This document shows, one piece after another, positions 1-7,413 of a DNA stretch of 48,117 bases (positions within the stretch are counted from its first letter, which is position 1; every line of letters begins with the position of its first letter). The translations under genes and the position numbers were made by a program. The notes beneath the pieces are model-generated. The model made no database searches. It saw nothing but the letters and a program-made list of their open reading frames with translations, and was not told where the DNA came from. Origin of the DNA: Betaproteobacteria bacterium (lineage in GTDB: Bacteria > Pseudomonadota > Gammaproteobacteria > Burkholderiales > Burkholderiaceae_C); NCBI GenBank assembly GCA_013289985.1, contig JABCYW010000034.1, positions 1 to 48,117 on the forward strand, written 5' to 3'.

Positions 1-30
1 GCGCCTTCTGTCGCGCAGACTCCTCGGCGA

Positions 31-444
31 TCAGGGCAGGGCCTGGACGATGCTCGCGAAGATCATCCCCATGCCGATCACGCTGATCGCCCAGACGCTG
101 GTGCGCGCGACGGGGATGCCGATCATGTAGATCGGGATGTAGACGAGCCGCGCCCAGAAGAAGATGCGGGCGCCGAGCTCGACGTGCGGGTCGGCGACGC
201 CGCCCACGCTGGCCACCAGCGCCAGCGCCGTGAAGAACACCATGTTCTCGAGCATGTTCTTCGCGGCCCGGTCGGTGCGGGCGGGGAAGCCGTCGCAGGG
301 CGCCTCCTTCTCGCGGTTGCCCATCGCCGCAATCAGGCCCGACGGCTTCCACGCCTTGGCCTTGATCAGGCTCGCGGCCAGGATCAGGGTCCAGTTGATC
401 ACGGCCAGTTCGGCCACGATCATCAATGTCTTGGTCATCGTCAT
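31..444 (-). CDS. MAPEG family membrane protein
   Basis: The 137-residue product has four hydrophobic segments (about 6-26, 65-83, 92-111 and 115-134), the usual MAPEG topology and length. The cytoplasmic loop carries the family signature around Arg56-Asn67, with Asn63 and Glu66 leading into the second helix. MAPEG proteins are inner-membrane glutathione-binding enzymes (transferase or peroxidase activity); the actual substrate cannot be told from sequence. The start at the first of two near-adjacent Met codons (444 or 438) is chosen because hydrophobic segment 1 follows directly; no clear Shine-Dalgarno site is visible. It lies downstream of the GIY-YIG-like gene on the same strand. Confidence 0.85.
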   Translation of the reverse strand: MTMTKTLMIVAELAVINWTLILAASLIKAKAWKPSGLIAAMGNREKEAPCDGFPARTDRAAKNMLENMVFFTALALVASVGGVADPHVELGARIFFWARLVYIPIYMIGIPVARTSVWAISVIGMGMIFASIVQALP

Positions 445-494
445 GTGAGGCTGCCCGGCAGTGGAGAGGCCGCCAGGATACCCCTGTCGGGCGC

Positions 495-833
495 TCAGGC
501 CTGCCACACGCCGTAGCCCGCCTCGCGCAGGCCGATCGCCAGCTCGACCTCCATCTCGCGCGCCGCCTCGTAGGGCATCGGGTTGTAGACGGCGTAGAGC
601 TCGGGCAGCAGGCGCAGCCCGTACTTGAAGACGAAGCGGTTGGACTGGATGCCGGCCTTGTGCCTGTCGAAGCGCAGGTCGGGGTCGAGCCCGGTCATGC
701 CCACGTAGACGCAGGGCCGGGTCAGCGCATGGTCGGGGTTGGCCTTGCGGAACGCGGGTTCGTTCCACACGCGGTCGTCGAGCAGCACCACGTACACATG
801 GTGGGCCTGGCGAGGGGCGCGCGCTGGTGACAT
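495..833 (-). CDS. GIY-YIG-like nuclease-fold protein
   Basis: The 112-residue product resembles a minimal GIY-YIG domain: an HVYVV strand at 12-16 in place of GIY, a YVGMT segment at 43-47 in place of YIG, then Arg54 and His58 spaced as in the catalytic helix, and an acidic Glu94/Glu96 pair late in the protein. GIY-YIG domains are DNA nucleases, but stand-alone bacterial versions are mostly uncharacterised. The long insertion between the two motifs (about 25 residues) is unusual. The start at 833 is used because residues upstream in the same frame run through a terminator hairpin and look non-coding. Confidence 0.6.
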   Translation of the reverse strand: MSPARAPRQAHHVYVVLLDDRVWNEPAFRKANPDHALTRPCVYVGMTGLDPDLRFDRHKAGIQSNRFVFKYGLRLLPELYAVYNPMPYEAAREMEVELAIGLREAGYGVWQA

Positions 834-863
834 CGTGGACGGCGATTGTCGCGCGCGCAGCGA

Positions 864-889
864 AAAGGGCCGACTCGCGTCGGCCCTTT
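864..889 (-). terminator. Intrinsic terminator after the small Lys/Ala-rich gene
   Basis: A perfect 10-bp stem (AAAGGGCCGA with TCGGCCCTTT) closes a 6-nt loop. Read on the minus strand it is followed by TTTTCG, about 70 nt after the stop of the 63-residue exported protein. On the plus strand the T-run is weaker, so the minus direction fits best. Confidence 0.75.
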
Positions 890-960
890 CCGGAGTGAGC
901 GGGCGGCTGGCGCCCGGCTCGCAACTGGCTGCTTGCCGGTCATGCGACCGGCTGGCGAGC

Positions 961-1152
961 TTAGTTGCCGCCCTTCTTGTCGGCAGCGGCTTCCGGGTTC
1001 GTGGCGGAGGCCGCCTTGTGGGCCTTGTGGGCCTTGTGCGCCTTGGCGTGCTTGGCCGGAGCCGAGGCGCCATCGGCCGGGGCCGAGGCTTGCGCGAAGG
1101 ACACCGCCGCGAAGGAGGAGAGGACGGCGGCAACGATGAGGGTCTTGGTCAT
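961..1152 (-). CDS. Small exported Ala/His/Lys-rich protein
   Basis: The 63-residue product begins with a typical signal peptide (about residues 1-20, ending in SFAQA). The mature part is almost only Ala, Lys and His, including a three-fold KAH-type repeat near residues 35-47. The composition recalls acid-shock or metal-buffering periplasmic proteins, but no family can be assigned. A GGAAC sequence precedes the ATG, and a strong hairpin terminator lies downstream, so it is probably a monocistronic expressed gene. Confidence 0.7.
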   Translation of the reverse strand: MTKTLIVAAVLSSFAAVSFAQASAPADGASAPAKHAKAHKAHKAHKAASATNPEAAADKKGGN

Positions 1153-1420
1153 TTCGGGTTCCAGATAAGACGAGATTCGTTTTGGCTCCGACTCTCTCGA
1201 GCGGGTCCGGCAGTTGCCGGACTTGGAGACACAACGGCGCCCGGCGAGCCGCGGTTGACAGCAATCTGCGAAATTGGCCGCCGCGCATCGAGCGCCTCTG
1301 CGACGCTCGCCCGCAACAGGCGGCGCTGTGTAAACCCGTGGTTTGCGCGGCGCCGCCCGCACGCCCCGAATCTGTCACCGGCGGTGGCGCATACTGTGCA
1401 TCTCTACAGCAGGAGCGGTG

Positions 1421-1642
1421 ATGGACACGACACGGGTCTTCAAGTGGCAGAACTACGAGCTGCTCTGCAGTGCCAAGCCGGTCGACGCAGGACGTTTCGC
1501 CCCGAACCTGATCGTCTCCAAGCAGGTCTGGCCCACGCGTCCGCGCGAGATCGCGGTGCCGCGCGGCTCGCACACCAGCGAGGACACCGCCATCGAGGCC
1601 GCGTACAGCTCCGGCCTGGAGTGGATCCGCAACTACGGCTGA
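1421..1642 (+). CDS. Conserved-looking small hypothetical protein
   Basis: The 73-residue product is mixed charged/hydrophobic without a signal peptide or membrane helix, so it is probably cytoplasmic. An AGGAG Shine-Dalgarno site sits 5 nt before the ATG, strong evidence that it is translated. The codon pattern matches the neighbouring genes. I do not recognise a domain; the motif RGSHTSEDTAIEAA suggests a folded C-terminal helix. It converges with the isochorismatase-family gene, with only 7 nt between stops. Confidence 0.65.
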   Translation: MDTTRVFKWQNYELLCSAKPVDAGRFAPNLIVSKQVWPTRPREIAVPRGSHTSEDTAIEAAYSSGLEWIRNYG

Positions 1643-1649
1643 TGCCGGT

Positions 1650-2255
1650 TCAGGCCAGGCCCGCCAGCACGTCGGCGGTCTTGCGCACGCGTCCCAGTCG
1701 CGGGAACACCTTCCCGAACGAGTTCGCATGCATCGCGGCGTCGGGGCCGCTGGTGGCGTCCTCGGCGAAGACGATGTCGTAGCCCAGCTCCCAGGCGAAG
1801 CGGGCCGTCGACTCCACGCCGATGGCCGTGGCGATGCCGGCCAGCACGATGGTGCGGATGCCGCGCCGGCGCAGCTGCAGGTCCAGCTCGGTGCCGTGGA
1901 ACGCGCCCCACTGGCGCTTCAGGATGTGGATGTCGCCCGGCTGCGGCGGCAGTTCGACGGGGTCGGCCAGCCAGTTCGCGGGCGGCGCGCCGGGCGGATT
2001 GGGCGCATCGACGGTCGCCTTCAGCGCGTCGCCGCCGTCCGCCGAGAATCCCACCTTCACCAGCACCACCGGCGACTTCGCGGCGCGGAACGCGGCGGCC
2101 AGCGGCACCGCCTTCGCGAGCACGGCCGCGCCGTCGTACGGGGCCTTGGCATAGGGAAGAATCCCTTGCTGGAGGTCGATCAGCACCAGCGCGGTGGTGG
2201 CAGGATCGAGCTTGAGGGGAGTGGCGTTGGTCATGGCGGCATTCCGGATTAACAT
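1650..2255 (-). CDS. Isochorismatase-family hydrolase
   Basis: The 201-residue product shows the isochorismatase fold: LVLIDLQQG with the conserved Asp near residue 27, the KRQWGAFHGT segment, and an AGIATAIGVESTA segment where cysteine hydrolases of the family have their nucleophilic Cys. Here that position is not Cys, as in EntB-type isochorismatases and many unassigned hydrolases. The substrate is unknown. The start at 2255 has a GAGGA site 7 nt upstream; an internal Met at 2234 would remove seven residues and matches the usual N-terminus better. It is divergent from a TetR regulator, whose probable operator overlaps this start, so repression by that regulator is likely. Confidence 0.85.
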   Translation of the reverse strand: MLIRNAAMTNATPLKLDPATTALVLIDLQQGILPYAKAPYDGAAVLAKAVPLAAAFRAAKSPVVLVKVGFSADGGDALKATVDAPNPPGAPPANWLADPVELPPQPGDIHILKRQWGAFHGTELDLQLRRRGIRTIVLAGIATAIGVESTARFAWELGYDIVFAEDATSGPDAAMHANSFGKVFPRLGRVRKTADVLAGLA

Positions 2256-2268
2256 GAGGATATCCTCA
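2255..2268. promoter_or_regulatory. Palindromic operator candidate 1 (TetR)
   Basis: TGAGGATATCCTCA is a perfect 14-bp palindrome in the divergent region, abutting the hydrolase start codon. It shares the TGAG-N6-CTCA frame with the second site 12 bp away. TetR dimers bind such sites, and the adjacent TetR gene makes autoregulation plus hydrolase control the simplest reading. Confidence 0.65.
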
Positions 2269-2280
2269 TCTACAAGTTTA

Positions 2281-2294
2281 TGAGGGAGTACTCA
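2281..2294. promoter_or_regulatory. Palindromic operator candidate 2 (TetR)
   Basis: TGAGGGAGTACTCA keeps the same TGAG-N6-CTCA ends as the first site. It overlaps the Shine-Dalgarno sequence (GAGGGAG) of the TetR gene, so occupancy would block that gene's expression. Confidence 0.6.
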
Positions 2295-2297
2295 CAA

Positions 2298-2942
2298 ATG
2301 TCCAGCACCCTGTCCATTCCAGGGGAATCCGCCGACCCGGCAGACGCCGCCGCCGCACCGCGGGCGCCGCGGCGGGCGCGCGGCCAGCTGCGCGTGGAGG
2401 CCTTGCTGGCCGCCGCGGCCGAGGTGTTCGCGGCCAAGGGCTTCGACGCCGCGACGATGACCGGGATCGCCGCCCAGTCCGAGTCGTCCATCGGCTCGCT
2501 GTACCAGTTCTTCCGCACCAAGGAAGACGTGGCCGAGGCGCTGGTCGGCCAGCAGGTGGATGCGTTGTGGCAGCGCCTGGACGGCCTGGCCCGGCGCGCC
2601 TCGGCGCTGGCCACGCCCGACCTGGGGCACGCGCTGGCCGTGTGCTTCGTCGACTTCCGCGCCGACCACCCGTCGTTCGCCACGCTGGTGGAGCGGCCGG
2701 GGCCGCCGTCGCCGCTGATCTCGGGCGTGCGCCGCGGGGTGCGCGAGCGTGTGGAGGCCATCCTCGCCAGCCACGCGCCGCAGGTCGATCGCAGGACGCT
2801 GCACGCGATGGCGCCGGTGGTGCAGCACGTGATGAAGTCGGCCGTGCAACTGCGCGGCGATCTCGAGGGCGCCGAGTTGAAGGCCGCGGCGCGCGAGCTC
2901 GAGGCGATGCTGGCGGGCTACCTGGTGTCGCGACTGGGCTAG
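2298..2942 (+). CDS. TetR/AcrR family transcriptional regulator
   Basis: The 214-residue product has a TetR-type HTH at about residues 28-75 (ALLAAAAEVFAAKGFDAATM, then SIGSLYQFFRTKEDV) and a helical ligand-binding/dimerisation region after it. The start at 2298 is preferred because GAGGGAG lies 9 nt before it; an in-frame ATG at 2280 lacks a Shine-Dalgarno site. The divergent isochorismatase-family hydrolase and two matching palindromes suggest local repression of that gene and itself. The ligand is unknown. Three nucleotides after the stop region begins a 14-bp copy of the terminal sequence of the nested repeat found downstream. Confidence 0.9.
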   Translation: MSSTLSIPGESADPADAAAAPRAPRRARGQLRVEALLAAAAEVFAAKGFDAATMTGIAAQSESSIGSLYQFFRTKEDVAEALVGQQVDALWQRLDGLARRASALATPDLGHALAVCFVDFRADHPSFATLVERPGPPSPLISGVRRGVRERVEAILASHAPQVDRRTLHAMAPVVQHVMKSAVQLRGDLEGAELKAAARELEAMLAGYLVSRLG

Positions 2943-2943
2943 A

Positions 2944-2957
2944 TAGGGCCTGTTCAC
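2944..2957. repeat. Short copy of the nested-repeat terminus
   Basis: TAGGGCCTGTTCAC, directly after the TetR stop, is identical to the outer end of the 3506-3781 element. Only this end is recognisable; no second arm is seen before the next gene. Confidence 0.6.
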
Positions 2958-3035
2958 CGCCCAAGGTACGCCTCTTGCCGATCCCCGCCATGGGCGTGCG
3001 CGACTGGACGCACGCCCGCCACGCGGGGAGCGACG

Positions 3036-3509
3036 ATGCGACTGGAAGGATCCTGCCACTGCGGCGCGGTGAGCTACTCGGTGACGGCGCACGAGCCGGT
3101 GCCGTTCATGCGCTGCTACTGCTCGATCTGCCGCAAGACGGCGGGCACCGGCGGCTACGCGGTCAACCTGGGCGCCGACCGCCACACGCTCAAGGTGACC
3201 GGCGGCGAGCACCTCAGCGTGTACCGGGCCCGGCTGGAGGACGGCCTCGCCAGCACCGGCGAGCGCCACTTCTGCAGGCATTGCGGCACGGCCCTGTGGC
3301 TCTACGACCCGACCTGGCCCGACCTGGTGCACCCGCACGCCGGTGCCGTCGACACCGAGCTGCCCAAGCCGCCGTCCGTCACCCACATGATGCTGGCCTA
3401 CCGCCCCGACTGGGTCGACGCCCACGTGCGGCCCGCCGACGACACCTTCGACGAGTATCCGAAGGAGTCGCTGGCCGAGTGGCACAAGCGCCACCACCTG
3501 GAGGACTAG
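3036..3509 (+). CDS. GFA family zinc protein
   Basis: The 157-residue product has the cysteine pattern of the glutathione-dependent formaldehyde-activating (GFA/CENP-V) fold: Cys7-x-Cys9, Cys27-x-Cys29-xx-Cys32 and Cys80-xx-Cys83, enough for two zinc sites. GFA proteins are thought to bind glutathione adducts, but most bacterial members have no proven reaction. Length is normal. The TAG stop lies inside the outer arm of the nested inverted repeat that follows, so the element abuts or entered at the gene end. Confidence 0.85.
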   Translation: MRLEGSCHCGAVSYSVTAHEPVPFMRCYCSICRKTAGTGGYAVNLGADRHTLKVTGGEHLSVYRARLEDGLASTGERHFCRHCGTALWLYDPTWPDLVHPHAGAVDTELPKPPSVTHMMLAYRPDWVDAHVRPADDTFDEYPKESLAEWHKRHHLED

Positions 3510-3781
3510 GGCCTGTTCACACTAAATGCGTGCCCGCGCCGGCTGCCTGCGAGGCCCCAGGCTAGGTAGGCGGACGCGACGCGGCGGGCTGGACGCCCGC
3601 AAGGAGCGGCCAACGACGCCTGGGGCCTCGCAGGCAGCCGGCCCTCCGGGTGATCCCCCAGAAAGCCCGCCTTCCGCGTTGTGAGCGCTTGCCGTGGGGC
3701 CACCACGTCGGCGCGCTCACGCCTTGAAGGCGGGCTTTCTGGGGGTCACGCGGGCACGCATTTAGTGTGAACAGGCCCTAG
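3506..3781. repeat. 276-bp nested inverted-repeat element
   Basis: Three perfect inverted repeats are nested. Outer arms of 33 bp lie at 3506-3538 and 3749-3781 and start and end with CTAGGGCC/GGCCCTAG. One inner pair of 25 bp is at 3538-3562 and 3618-3642. A second inner pair of 20 bp is at 3655-3674 and 3726-3745. Each inner hairpin carries a smaller stem in its loop (GCGGGC/GCCCGC at 3584-3600; GTGAGCGC/GCGCTCAC at 3681-3720). The predicted fold is a three-way junction in DNA or RNA. It sits exactly between convergent genes and provides both TAG stops. It may act as a bidirectional terminator, a MITE-like element, or both; there is no transposase and no clear target duplication. Confidence 0.85.
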
Positions 3782-5064
3782 AGGCCCTCGAAGGCGCGCG
3801 GATACGTCCTGCCGTACCAGCCGTCGACCTCGTCGTGGCTCAGCCCCATGAACGACCGGAAGCCGGGGATCAGGAAGAAGCCCAGCGCGGCCACGGCGCT
3901 CAGCAGTCCGAAGCCGAGGTAGACCGCGCGCACGCTCCAGTGCAGCAGCGCCACGCCGGCCAGCGCCGGACCCAGCGTCTGCGAGATCTGGATCGTCATG
4001 ATCGCCGCCGCCGACATGCGCGCGCGATACGCCAGCGGGCGCGCGAGCATGCGGTGGGTCTTTCCCACCAGCGTGGTGGTGGCGCCGCACACGCCCACCG
4101 CCGCGAAGCAGGCGACGAGCACGTGGCGATCGGTGGTGAGCCCGGCCAGCGCCAGGGCCAGGCCGATGCCCGCGGAGCCGCCCACCCGCGCGCCGAAGCG
4201 CCCCCAGGCGCGCGCCCACCAGGCGGCCGGCCCCAGCGATCCGACGAGCAGGCCCAGCGACATCCCGGCCTCGCACCAGCCGAGCCAGGCCGCGGACAGG
4301 CCCAGCGACTGCACCTTCAGCGGCGCCAGCATCGCCACGCAGGGCACCATGAACACGGCGCCGATGAAATTGCAGATCACCCAGCCGCGCTCGAGCGGGA
4401 TGGCCCAGTTGACGCGCAGGCCCACGCGCACCTCGTCGATCCACCGCCCCCGCGGCTTGGCGGCCGCGATCGAACGGGCCGGCCGCGGCAGGCGCGTGGC
4501 CAGCAGCGCGGCGGCGAACAGCAGCAGGGCGCCCAGCCACAGCGTCGGCCCGGTACCCACGGCCGCCAGCACGGCGCCGGCGAGGGCCGGGCCGACCAGG
4601 CGCCCGCTCGCCTGAGCGGTCTGCTGCAGCCCGAGGGCCTGCGCCAGGCCGGCCGGTGGCACCAGTTCGGTGACGATGCTGTTGGCGGCCGGCATGACCA
4701 GCGCGCCGGCGAGCACGGTGATGGCCTCGATGGCGACGACCACGTCCAGGCGGTAGTGCGACAGCGTCGCGAACGCGGCCATCGCGGCGGTGGCGACCCC
4801 GAAGCCGAGCAGGCCGACGGTCATCAGGCCGCGCTTGGGATGGCGGTCCGCGAGCGGTGACAGCAGCGGCAGCGCCACCAACGACATCGCCGACACCAGC
4901 ACGCCGTACACCGACAGGTCGTGCGCGCCGCCCGACTGCGCGATCCACCAGGGCAGGGCCACCTGGCCCACCATCATGGCCAGCAGGGTCAGCGCGTCGC
5001 TCCACAGGAGCCAATGGAAAGAGCCGCCCGGCAGGCGGCTCTTGAACGGGAACACGAAGGACAT
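3778..5064 (-). CDS. MFS transporter (EntS-like)
   Basis: The 428-residue product has about twelve hydrophobic segments in two halves and the MFS loop 2-3 motif LADRHPKRGLM near residues 71-81. It resembles the MFS_3 branch that includes the enterobactin exporter EntS, so export of a small molecule or drug is more likely than uptake; the substrate is unknown. It is inner-membrane. The stop codon lies within the right outer arm of the nested repeat. No partner gene is adjacent on the same strand except the upstream response regulator, 46 bp away and also on the minus strand. Confidence 0.88.
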   Translation of the reverse strand: MSFVFPFKSRLPGGSFHWLLWSDALTLLAMMVGQVALPWWIAQSGGAHDLSVYGVLVSAMSLVALPLLSPLADRHPKRGLMTVGLLGFGVATAAMAAFATLSHYRLDVVVAIEAITVLAGALVMPAANSIVTELVPPAGLAQALGLQQTAQASGRLVGPALAGAVLAAVGTGPTLWLGALLLFAAALLATRLPRPARSIAAAKPRGRWIDEVRVGLRVNWAIPLERGWVICNFIGAVFMVPCVAMLAPLKVQSLGLSAAWLGWCEAGMSLGLLVGSLGPAAWWARAWGRFGARVGGSAGIGLALALAGLTTDRHVLVACFAAVGVCGATTTLVGKTHRMLARPLAYRARMSAAAIMTIQISQTLGPALAGVALLHWSVRAVYLGFGLLSAVAALGFFLIPGFRSFMGLSHDEVDGWYGRTYPRAFEGL

Positions 5065-5110
5065 CCCCGCATGCTACCGGCCGCGCGGGCGGCGGCGCGT
5101 CAGCCCGACT

Positions 5111-6031
5111 TCAGGCGCAGGCCAGCGACTCGACCTCGTCGGCCCGGGCGAAGAACCTGAAGCTGCGGATGTGGGCGACCAGCGCGGCCTCGTCGTAGGG
5201 CTTGCCCATGACCAGGCCCACGCCCACCCGCAGCGCTTCCTCGCGATGGCGGTCCTCGGCGGAGGTGATCATCACGATGGGGATGTGCTGCGTGCGCGGG
5301 TTGCCGCGCAGCGCGCTGACCAGGCCGAAGCCGTCCATCCCGGGCATGTCGACGTCGGTGATCACGATGTCGGGGCAGCAGTTCTCGATCTGCTTCAGCG
5401 CGTCGATGCCGTCGACGGCCGTCGCCACCTGGAACCCGTGCGGAGCCAGCATGCGAGTGGATTTCACGCGCACCATCTTCGAGTCGTCCACCAGCAGCAC
5501 CAGCGTCTGCGCGGCGGTCTTGAGCACGGTCGGGATTTCGGGCTTGCGCGCGACGACCGGGCCGGGGCGCAGCAGCGGCGTGGTCTTCTCGCCCATCGCG
5601 GGCAGGCTCGTCGGCTTGTTCGCGGCCGCGGCGGGTGCCTTGGGAAAGATCGGCGTGGTGCGCTCGACCTTGGGCAGGCGGGTGGTGGGCAGCGTCGAGG
5701 CGAGCGCGGCGGCCTCGGCCTCCCGGGCGCGGCGCTCGGCGTCGACGCGCGCGGCGTTCTGGGCCTTCTGGATCGCGGCCTTGCGGCGTGCCTGCTCGGC
5801 GGCGATCACGCGCTGGGCCTTGGCGCGCGCGGTGGCGCGGGCGGCCTCGGCATCCGCGGTGAGCGCCGGCTTCGCGGGGGGCACGCCCTGGCGGACGGCG
5901 GCGTGGGCGGCCCGCGTGGCCTGCTCGCGGGCGGCCTGGGTCTGCGCGGCGCGGGCTCGCGCGACCATGACGCGCCAGGCCCCCACGGCGACGGAGAGGG
6001 CAACGAAGAGCGCGATGAGGATAGTGGTCAT
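5111..6031 (-). CDS. Membrane-anchored CheY-like response regulator
   Basis: The 306-residue product begins with a transmembrane helix (about residues 3-20). An Ala/Arg-rich coiled coil (about 22-112) and a Pro/Ala linker (113-175) follow, then a C-terminal receiver domain (176-292). Receiver residues are complete: Asp182-Asp183, phosphoacceptor Asp226, Thr256 and Lys277. There is no DNA-binding or enzymatic output, so it probably acts as a phosphorylation-dependent scaffold at the inner membrane. Receivers at the C-terminus of a membrane coiled coil are uncommon. Start 6031 begins directly at the helix; the longer frame upstream looks non-coding. No histidine kinase is adjacent. Confidence 0.82.
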   Translation of the reverse strand: MTTILIALFVALSVAVGAWRVMVARARAAQTQAAREQATRAAHAAVRQGVPPAKPALTADAEAARATARAKAQRVIAAEQARRKAAIQKAQNAARVDAERRAREAEAAALASTLPTTRLPKVERTTPIFPKAPAAAANKPTSLPAMGEKTTPLLRPGPVVARKPEIPTVLKTAAQTLVLLVDDSKMVRVKSTRMLAPHGFQVATAVDGIDALKQIENCCPDIVITDVDMPGMDGFGLVSALRGNPRTQHIPIVMITSAEDRHREEALRVGVGLVMGKPYDEAALVAHIRSFRFFARADEVESLACA

Positions 6032-6196
6032 GACGGCCGACAAGGGGGTGCTTTGCGGATGACCAGAGGATAGGGGCAACAGGCCCTGCTGATCCGTGGA
6101 AACACCGATGCAATCCGGCTCGGTTCGTGAAGTCGGCCACGCGTTCCCGAGCCGTGAACGCGCGGCCCGGGCCATGCACCGTTCGCGCGCCTGCAG

Positions 6197-6739
6197 TCAG
6201 GTGTTCGCGAGCGTGATTTGCGTCACATCCGCCGCGGCCTGCAGCGCCCGCCACGTCAGGTACAGCCGCGTGTCGAATTCGACCTGGTGGTAGTCGGCCA
6301 GCATGTGCTCGCACAGCGCATAGAACGCCTTGTCGTGCTCGCGTTCCTTCAGGTGCGCCAGCTCGTGCACGACGATCATCTGCAGCATGTCGGCCGGCGC
6401 GTCCTTGAAGATCGCGGCCACGCGGATCTCCTTCTTCGCCTTCAGCTGGCCGCCCTGGATGCGCGACACCGCGGTGAGCGTGCCCAGCGCGCGCTGGTCG
6501 ATCTGCAGCCGGTTGTCGTAGGCCACCTTGGACAGCAGCGGCGCGTTGCGCAGGTAGCGCTGCTTGAGCGCCATCGCATGCTCGTACAGCGCGCCGTCGT
6601 TGCGCACCTCGTGGCGCCCGGGATAGCGGCGCGCGAGGTACTCGCCCAGCTTGCCCTGCGCGATCAGCGCGCGTACCTGGTCCAGCGTCGCCTCGGGGTA
6701 GCCGCCGAGAAAGCGGAGGTCCGATGGATCGCGATTCAC
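6197..6739 (-). CDS. M48-like (YgjP/WLM-type) metallopeptidase
   Basis: The 180-residue product carries HELAH at 125-129 followed by His135, the zinc ligands of the YgjP-like (DUF45) metallopeptidase family. The N-terminal part lacks a signal peptide, so it is cytoplasmic. Family members are poorly characterised. The start overlaps the HAD phosphatase stop by 4 nt (ATGA), making it the last gene of the sco-adc-bdh cluster and probably translationally coupled. Confidence 0.85.
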   Translation of the reverse strand: MNRDPSDLRFLGGYPEATLDQVRALIAQGKLGEYLARRYPGRHEVRNDGALYEHAMALKQRYLRNAPLLSKVAYDNRLQIDQRALGTLTAVSRIQGGQLKAKKEIRVAAIFKDAPADMLQMIVVHELAHLKEREHDKAFYALCEHMLADYHQVEFDTRLYLTWRALQAAADVTQITLANT

Positions 6740-7413
6740 AGCTGGGGAAACCAGTGCGGTACGTGGTCGATCGCGTCGGCCAGCGAAGGGATGACGCCGT
6801 GCGCGCGCGCCGCGACGTCGTCCGGCGGATGCTTCAGGTCGGGCACGATCACCACGCGCACGCCGGCGGCCTGCGCCGCGCGGGCGCCGTTCTCGCTGTC
6901 CTCGAACGCGATGCAGTCCTCGGGCGCGACGCCCAGGCGCGTGGCCGCCAGCAGGTACAGCGCCGGATCGGGCTTGCCGTGCGTCACCTCGTCGCCGCCG
7001 GCGATGCAGCGGAAGTACTTGAGCACGTCGACGTGGCCCAGCCGGTGGCGGATTTCAGCCACGGCCGACGACGACGCCACCGCGCACGGGATGCCCGCGG
7101 CGTGCAGGGCCTCCAGCAAGGGCAGGGCGCCGGTCTTGAGCGGAAACACCGGGCCGCCGCCGACCTGCGGCAGCAGCGCGTCCGCCTTCGCCGCGGTCGC
7201 GCGCATGGCCTCCTCGCTGCCCAGCAGGTCGATGAGGATGGCCGTGGACTGCTGCGCCGCGGTGCCGACCACGCGCAGGAAGTCGCTCATCTCCAACTGG
7301 AAGCCGAGCGCCTTCGCGCCCTCGAGCCAGGCGGCCGAGATCGCGCGCTCGGAGTCGATCAGCAGGCCGTCCATGTCGAAGATGGCGGCCTTGAAGGTGC
7401 CGGCCCGGATCAC
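6736..7413 (-). CDS. HAD-superfamily phosphatase (subfamily IA)
   Basis: The 225-residue product has [11 protein letters not shown] with nucleophile Asp13 and acid/base Asp15, a four-helix cap, the ASSSA motif II and the DSENG motif IV. It resembles beta-phosphoglucomutase-like or 2-deoxyglucose-6-phosphatase proteins; the phosphosugar substrate is unresolved. The start is a GTG at 7413 that overlaps the bdhA stop (GTGA), and its stop overlaps the next ATG, so bdhA, this gene and the metallopeptidase form a coupled unit. A far longer open frame upstream is shadow of bdhA. Confidence 0.88.
   Translation of the reverse strand: MIRAGTFKAAIFDMDGLLIDSERAISAAWLEGAKALGFQLEMSDFLRVVGTAAQQSTAILIDLLGSEEAMRATAAKADALLPQVGGGPVFPLKTGALPLLEALHAAGIPCAVASSSAVAEIRHRLGHVDVLKYFRCIAGGDEVTHGKPDPALYLLAATRLGVAPEDCIAFEDSENGARAAQAAGVRVVIVPDLKHPPDDVAARAHGVIPSLADAIDHVPHWFPQL

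Noticed and set aside
1650-2252. Long plus-strand frames antiparallel to the isochorismatase gene
   Set aside because: Arg/Gly/Ala-rich shadow translation without a domain; the minus strand encodes a clear family protein.
3506-3781. CRISPR array or integron attachment site
   Set aside because: No direct repeats with regular spacing and no cas or integrase gene; the structure is nested inverted repeats.
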